A stretch of 9,476 nucleotides of DNA. It comes from Lachnospiraceae bacterium (GTDB taxonomy: Bacteria; Bacillota; Clostridia; Lachnospirales; Lachnospiraceae). Positions 6,258 through 9,476 of this stretch are shown here, in pieces. The stretch is taken from assembly GCA_017446125.1 (NCBI GenBank), contig JAFSRL010000147.1:1-9476 (forward strand). The letters are read 5' to 3'. Below the pieces are notes generated by a model that saw nothing but the letters and a program-made list of their open reading frames with translations, was not told where the DNA came from and made no database searches. Numbering within the stretch: position 1 is the first letter of the stretch; each line of letters opens with the position of its first letter. A program made the position numbers and the translations under genes.

Positions 6258-6277
6258 CCTCCTTTCCGAAACGGAGG
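6258..6277 (+). other. CCTCC/GGAGG stem containing an anti-Shine-Dalgarno-like sequence
   Basis: CCTCC (6258-6262) can pair with GGAGG (6273-6277), with an inner TT/AA pair and one mismatch. The segment ACCTCCTTTC (6257-6266) equals the usual 3' tail of bacterial 16S rRNA. Function unknown; it may be chance. Confidence 0.35.
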
Positions 6278-6289
6278 CATTTCTTGAAA
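6278..6289 (+). repeat. 12-bp direct repeat, copy 2
   Basis: Second exact copy of CATTTCTTGAAA, 161 bases after the first. Here the core extends to ATTTC-TT-GAAAT, a 5-bp-arm dyad. It lies about 80 bases upstream of the mecA -35 box. Confidence 0.5.
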
Positions 6290-6367
6290 TCGTTTATACA
6301 CTATTTTCTTTGTTTGCGCAAGAGGTTTTTGAAAAAAAGTTTAAAAATTTTTTTCCGCGGACCTGTA

Positions 6368-6396
6368 TTGACATTCCATTGCATATCTTTTACCAT
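6368..6396 (+). promoter_or_regulatory. mecA promoter, sigma-A type
   Basis: A perfect -35 TTGACA (6368-6373), a 17-base spacer and -10 TACCAT (6391-6396, 4 of 6 consensus bases) predict a transcript start near 6403. A/T tracts just upstream (A5T7 at 6343-6354, A7 at 6332-6338) could act as an UP element. The position excludes translation starts before 6400 for this transcript. Confidence 0.75.
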
Positions 6397-6415
6397 AGTA
6401 AAAACCAATGACGAA

Positions 6416-6424
6416 GAGGGAGGA
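6416..6424 (+). promoter_or_regulatory. Ribosome binding site deciding the mecA TTG start
   Basis: GAGGGAGGA, a strong Shine-Dalgarno, ends 9 bases before TTG 6434. Spacing is slightly long, but no other start codon in frame follows within the conserved N-terminus. Confidence 0.65.
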
Positions 6425-6433
6425 ATCCGTTCC

Positions 6434-7210
6434 TTGAAGATAGAAAAAATTGACGAAAACCAGATTCGCTGCACCCTGACCAGGGAAGACCTTGCGCGGC
6501 GGAATATGCGGATCTCAGAGCTTGCCTACGGCTCGGAAAAAGCCCGCGGCCTGTTCCAGGATATGATGCACCAGGCACGCATGCAGTACGGGTTTGAGCC
6601 GGGCGATATCCCCATCATGGTGGAGGCGGTTCCCATGAACAGCGAGTGCCTTGTGCTTGTCATCACCAAGGTGGAGGATCCGGAGGAGCTCGATACCCGG
6701 TTCTCAAATTTCTCACCGTTTTTGGATATCCCTGCGGAATCGTCCGAATATGATTATGATATGTTCGACGATGATGAGGGCGAGGATTTCTTTTCCGTGT
6801 TCTCCAGAATCCGGGAAGCGTCCTTTGGTGATTCCGCGCCCTTCCATTCCTCAAAGGTCTTGGAACGCGTGGGCACAAACCGGCGCGACAAGGAGCCGGA
6901 GAAGCAGCACATCGCCGTATTCTCCTTCCCGACGCTTCGGGAGGTGACGGAATTATCCAGGGTCATTACAACCTTCTATAACGGTGACAACACGCTCTAT
7001 GCGGAAGAGGGCAGTGAGAAGTACTACCTTTTGCTGCATGCGGAGGAGGACGCACTGGACCAGTTTGTCACGGTCTGCGCGCGGCTCACGGAGTACGGCA
7101 GGAATGAGCAGAAGCTCTTCTCCCATTCCACCGTAAAGGAATCCTATTTGGAGGAGCATTGCAACGTCGTGATTGCGCATGAGGCGGTGCAGCGGTTGAG
7201 TAAAATGTGA
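6434..7210 (+). CDS. mecA: Adaptor protein MecA
   Basis: A 258-residue MecA-family adaptor, which brings substrates to the ClpC AAA+ unfoldase for ClpCP proteolysis in the cytosol; in Bacillus the targets include ComK. The N-terminal domain (1 to about 90) carries KIEKIDENQIRCTLTREDLA, ELAYGSEKARGLFQDMM and VLVITKVEDPEELDTRFS. A very acidic linker follows (about 102-120, YDYDMFDDDEGED), then the C-terminal ClpC-binding domain (about 158-258) with TFYNGDNTLYAEEGSEKYYLLL. The start is TTG 6434: it has a strong ribosome binding site, it matches the family N-terminus, and a good promoter sits at 6368-6396. The open frame reaches back to another TTG at 6284, but that lies upstream of the promoter and encodes a basic, non-conserved stretch. 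The gene is monocistronic and ends at TGA ahead of a terminator. Confidence 0.94.
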   Translation: MKIEKIDENQIRCTLTREDLARRNMRISELAYGSEKARGLFQDMMHQARMQYGFEPGDIPIMVEAVPMNSECLVLVITKVEDPEELDTRFSNFSPFLDIPAESSEYDYDMFDDDEGEDFFSVFSRIREASFGDSAPFHSSKVLERVGTNRRDKEPEKQHIAVFSFPTLREVTELSRVITTFYNGDNTLYAEEGSEKYYLLLHAEEDALDQFVTVCARLTEYGRNEQKLFSHSTVKESYLEEHCNVVIAHEAVQRLSKM

Positions 7211-7214
7211 TGCA

Positions 7215-7255
7215 GCCGTCGAAGCTGATGCTTCGCCGGCACACGCTGTGCGTGT
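7215..7255 (+). other. Two tandem hairpins after mecA
   Basis: Hairpin one pairs GCCGtCGAAGC (7215-7225) with GCTTCGcCGGC (7230-7240) around a TGAT loop, 10 pairs with one mismatch. Hairpin two, ACACGC-TGT-GCGTGT (7241-7255), follows without a gap. Neither has a T run, so alone they are not terminators. They may protect the mecA 3' end or be part of a compound terminator. Confidence 0.6.
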
Positions 7256-7267
7256 TATACCAACTTC

Positions 7268-7311
7268 AAAAGAAGCCGGCTGACAAGTTCACTTGCCGCC
7301 GGCTTCTTTTT
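7268..7311 (+). terminator. Intrinsic terminator of mecA (possibly bidirectional)
   Basis: A perfect 13-bp stem pairs AAAAGAAGCCGGC (7268-7280) with GCCGGCTTCTTTT (7298-7310) across a 17-base loop and continues into T5 (7307-7311). The loop can form a small inner stem CAAG/CTTG. The A-rich left side gives a short T4 on the minus strand, so the convergent oxidoreductase transcript may also end here. Confidence 0.88.
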
Positions 7312-7332
7312 CATTGGTGCATCACTTTACAG

Positions 7333-9476
7333 TTACTGCTTGTTGTAAACAAGATCAAGTTTCTCAAGGTAAGCTCTCTTCTCCTTGGCGCTTTCGGCTG
7401 CCTTCTCGAAGAGCATCTTCGCTCTTTCCGGATTCTTGAGCTTCAACGACAGGTAACGGACCTCGCCGTCAAGCATCTCCTGATATTCCTTGGTCGGTGC
7501 CTTGGAATCCAGGGAGAACTTCTTGTCGCCGCCTGCCGGGTTGTAACGGAACAGGTGCCAGTAGCCGGTCTCGACCGCCAGCTTCTCCTCTTCCTGTGCT
7601 TTGCCCATGCCCTTCTTCAGGCCCTGGTTGATACAAGGCGCGTAGCAGATGATGAGGGACGGACCCGGATACGCTTCCGCTTCCGAGATGGCCTTCAAGG
7701 TCTGCATACGGTCCGCACCCATGGCAATCTGTGCGACATAGACATAGCCGTAGCTCATCGCGATTGCCGCAAGATCCTTCTGCTTGATGTCCTTACCGCC
7801 TGCGGCGAACTGTGCCACCGCGCCGGTCGGGGTCGCCTTCGAGGACTGGCCGCCCGTGTTCGAGTACACCTCGGTGTTGACGACCATGATGTTGATGTCC
7901 TTGCCGGAAGCAAGCACGTGGTCGAGGCCGCCGAAGCCGATATCGAATGCCCAGCCGTCACCGCCCAAGACCCACTGGCTCTTCTTCGCTAAGAACTGCT
8001 TATCCTTTAAGATGTCCTTTGCAAGGTCGGAGCCGTCGCCCTCAAGCGCTTCAATCAACTTATCCGTTGCGGTACCGTTGGTGGCGCCCACCGAGAAGGT
8101 GTCAAGCCAGCCCTTTGCCGCTTCCTTCTGTGCATCGTTTCCTTCTTCCGCAAGGCGTTCGACCTTACCCTTTAAGGCATCACGCATCGCGTTCTGTGCT
8201 AAGAGCATGCCGTAACCGAATTCCGCGTTGTCTTCAAACAGGGAGTTCGCCCATGCCGGTCCGAAGCCTCTTGCGTTCACCGTGTACGGTGTGGACGGGG
8301 AAGAGTTACCGTAGATGGAGGTGCAGCCCGTCGCGTTCGCGATGTACATACGATCGCCGAACAGCTGCGTCGCCAGCTTGATGTACGGTGTCTCGCCGCA
8401 GCCTGCGCATGCGCCGGAGAACTCGAACAGCGGCTGCTTGAACTGGCTGCCCTTGATCGTGGTCTCTTTTAACTTATCGATGACGTCGGTCTTGATCGGA
8501 AGCTTGACCGCATAGTCAAAGTATTCCTGCTCGTACATGTTCTTGCCGATTGCATCCATGATGAGCGCCTTGTTGCCCTGCTTGCCGGGGCAGGCCTCAA
8601 CGCAGGCACCGCAGCCCGTGCAGTCAAGCGCGGAGATGACAATCGCAAACTTCTTGTCCGGCATACCGGCGAAGTCAAGCACCTTCATGCCGTCCGGCAC
8701 ATTCGCGGCTTCTTCTTCCGTCAGTGCCACAGGGCGGATTGCCGCATGCGGGCAGACGTAGGAGCAGAAGGTACACTGGATACAGGAGTCTTCGGCCCAC
8801 GCCGGAACATTGACCGCGATACCGCGCTTCTCATACGCGGAGGTGCCGCTCGGTGTGGAACCGTCGGTGTAGGTCGCCGCCTCGGAAACCTTGAGCTTGT
8901 TGCCCTGCTGGGAGTTGACCTTCGCCTGCACGGTGTTGACGAAGTCGATGACATCCTTTCTTCCTTCGGTGTGTGTCATGACATCAAGGCCTTCGTTCTC
9001 ATCCGCGCTGCCCCACGAATCCGGAACCGCAACCTCAATCAGGTTCTTGGGATCCGCACCGGCATCAATCGCTGCCCAGTTCTTCTTGACAACGTCTTCG
9101 CCCTTGTTGGAGTAGGTCTTTTCCGCCGCGTCCTTCATGTACCTGATTGCATCCGCTTCCGGAATGATCTGTGCCAGCTTGAAGAATGCGGACTGCAAAA
9201 TCGTGTTGATACGTGTCGGGCCCATGCCCACTTCCACGCCGATCTTGGAGCCGTCCATGATGTAGAGCTTGATCTTGTGATCGTGGATGAACCGCTTCAT
9301 GCTGCCCGGTAAGTGCTCGTCGAGCTCCTCGACCGACCACGGGCAGATCAACAGGAAGGTGCCGCCGTCGCGGACTTCCTCGACCATGTGGAACTTCCGC
9401 ACATAGGACGGGGTGTGGCAGGCGACGAAGTCCGCCTTGTGAATGAGGTAGGTGGACTTGATCGGCTTCTTACCGA
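7333..9476 (-). CDS. nifJ: Pyruvate:ferredoxin (flavodoxin) oxidoreductase, C-terminal 714 residues (cut by window edge)
   Basis: The frame is open from the window edge to TAA 7333-7335, giving about 60% of a homodimeric PFOR of roughly 1,180 residues. The enzyme converts pyruvate, CoA and oxidised ferredoxin to acetyl-CoA, CO2 and reduced ferredoxin in the cytosol of anaerobes. Numbered from the first full codon, the visible part begins in the catalytic gamma-like domain (GKKPIKSTYLIHKADFVACH), followed by the EKR motif (EKRGIAVNVPAW, 215-226). Two ferredoxin-type 4Fe-4S motifs follow: CIQCTFCSYVCP (231-242) and CTGCGACVEACP (285-296). The thiamine diphosphate domain has proximal-cluster cysteines in CAGCGE (356, 359), NATGC (384) and YAPC (614). 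The TPP motif is GDGWAFDIGFGGLDH (505-519) with NTEVYSNTGGQSS downstream. All ligands are present and there is no frameshift. A GTG at 9402 is internal, not the start. It converges with mecA. Confidence 0.97.
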   Translation of the reverse strand, partial: GKKPIKSTYLIHKADFVACHTPSYVRKFHMVEEVRDGGTFLLICPWSVEELDEHLPGSMKRFIHDHKIKLYIMDGSKIGVEVGMGPTRINTILQSAFFKLAQIIPEADAIRYMKDAAEKTYSNKGEDVVKKNWAAIDAGADPKNLIEVAVPDSWGSADENEGLDVMTHTEGRKDVIDFVNTVQAKVNSQQGNKLKVSEAATYTDGSTPSGTSAYEKRGIAVNVPAWAEDSCIQCTFCSYVCPHAAIRPVALTEEEAANVPDGMKVLDFAGMPDKKFAIVISALDCTGCGACVEACPGKQGNKALIMDAIGKNMYEQEYFDYAVKLPIKTDVIDKLKETTIKGSQFKQPLFEFSGACAGCGETPYIKLATQLFGDRMYIANATGCTSIYGNSSPSTPYTVNARGFGPAWANSLFEDNAEFGYGMLLAQNAMRDALKGKVERLAEEGNDAQKEAAKGWLDTFSVGATNGTATDKLIEALEGDGSDLAKDILKDKQFLAKKSQWVLGGDGWAFDIGFGGLDHVLASGKDINIMVVNTEVYSNTGGQSSKATPTGAVAQFAAGGKDIKQKDLAAIAMSYGYVYVAQIAMGADRMQTLKAISEAEAYPGPSLIICYAPCINQGLKKGMGKAQEEEKLAVETGYWHLFRYNPAGGDKKFSLDSKAPTKEYQEMLDGEVRYLSLKLKNPERAKMLFEKAAESAKEKRAYLEKLDLVYNKQ

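Larger units (their letters stand above)
5914..6433. other. Divergent intergenic region between GH18 operon and mecA
   Basis: No convincing gene lies in these 520 bases. The part up to about 6117 is GC-rich with small hairpins (for example GGGC-GAAAT-GCCC at 6104-6116). The rest is AT-rich up to the mecA promoter. The region holds an extended -10 type promoter for the operon, a 12-bp direct repeat, overlapping hairpins at 6196-6222, a CCTCC/GGAGG stem at 6258-6277, long A and T tracts at 6332-6354, and the mecA promoter. The GC-rich half could be a long leader, a small RNA or decayed coding sequence. I recognise no riboswitch or known RNA family. Confidence 0.6.

Noticed and set aside
7784..9312. 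Several long plus-strand open frames opposite the oxidoreductase gene
   Set aside because: They mirror the strong codon bias of the minus-strand gene, show no domain-like sequence, and lack starts with ribosome binding sites.
9400..9402. GTG at 9402 as the start of the oxidoreductase gene
   Set aside because: The frame stays open to the window edge and the upstream residues (KSTYLIHKADFVACH) match the conserved PFOR sequence.

Overview
The window looks like a chromosomal segment of an anaerobic, low-to-moderate GC Gram-positive bacterium of the Clostridia, most likely Lachnospiraceae. The grounds are a ferredoxin-linked pyruvate oxidoreductase (anaerobic metabolism), a Firmicutes-type MecA adaptor, a PcsB/CwlO-like coiled coil on a wall hydrolase, and the gene order sua5-rpiB-upp-dCMP deaminase. 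It is mostly housekeeping sequence. I see no mobile element, CRISPR array, rRNA or tRNA.

Layout. Positions 1-315 (+) hold the 3' end of a DUF402 gene. Its last bases overlap a convergent operon on the minus strand that runs from about 5913 down to 309. In transcription order the operon is: a membrane-anchored SH3b/GH18 glycosidase (5913-4213), Sua5 threonylcarbamoyl-AMP synthase (4216-3158), ribose-5-phosphate isomerase B (3130-2687), uracil phosphoribosyltransferase (2674-2045), a dCMP deaminase-family enzyme (2019-1537), and a coiled-coil/SleB-like cell wall hydrolase (1523-309). The genes are tightly packed: ATGA overlap, then gaps of 27, 12, 25 and 13 bases. Wall-cleaving enzymes sit at both ends and tRNA t6A and nucleotide/pentose genes in the middle.

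The last gene of the operon is broken by one in-frame TAG codon at 1320-1322. The reading frame on both sides is open and reads as one continuous coiled coil, so this is a single nonsense change, an assembly error, or a recoded codon. Two upstream genes of the same operon (sua5, rpiB) end normally at TAG, which argues against genome-wide amber recoding.

A 520-base divergent intergenic region (5914-6433) separates the operon from mecA (6434-7210, +). The half near the operon is GC-rich. The half near mecA is AT-rich and carries a 12-bp direct repeat, overlapping hairpins, an anti-Shine-Dalgarno-like stretch, A/T tracts and a strong sigma-A-type promoter. mecA starts at a TTG codon. Three tandem hairpins, the last a clear intrinsic terminator, lie between mecA and the convergent 3' part of the pyruvate:ferredoxin oxidoreductase gene (7333-9476, minus, cut by the window edge).
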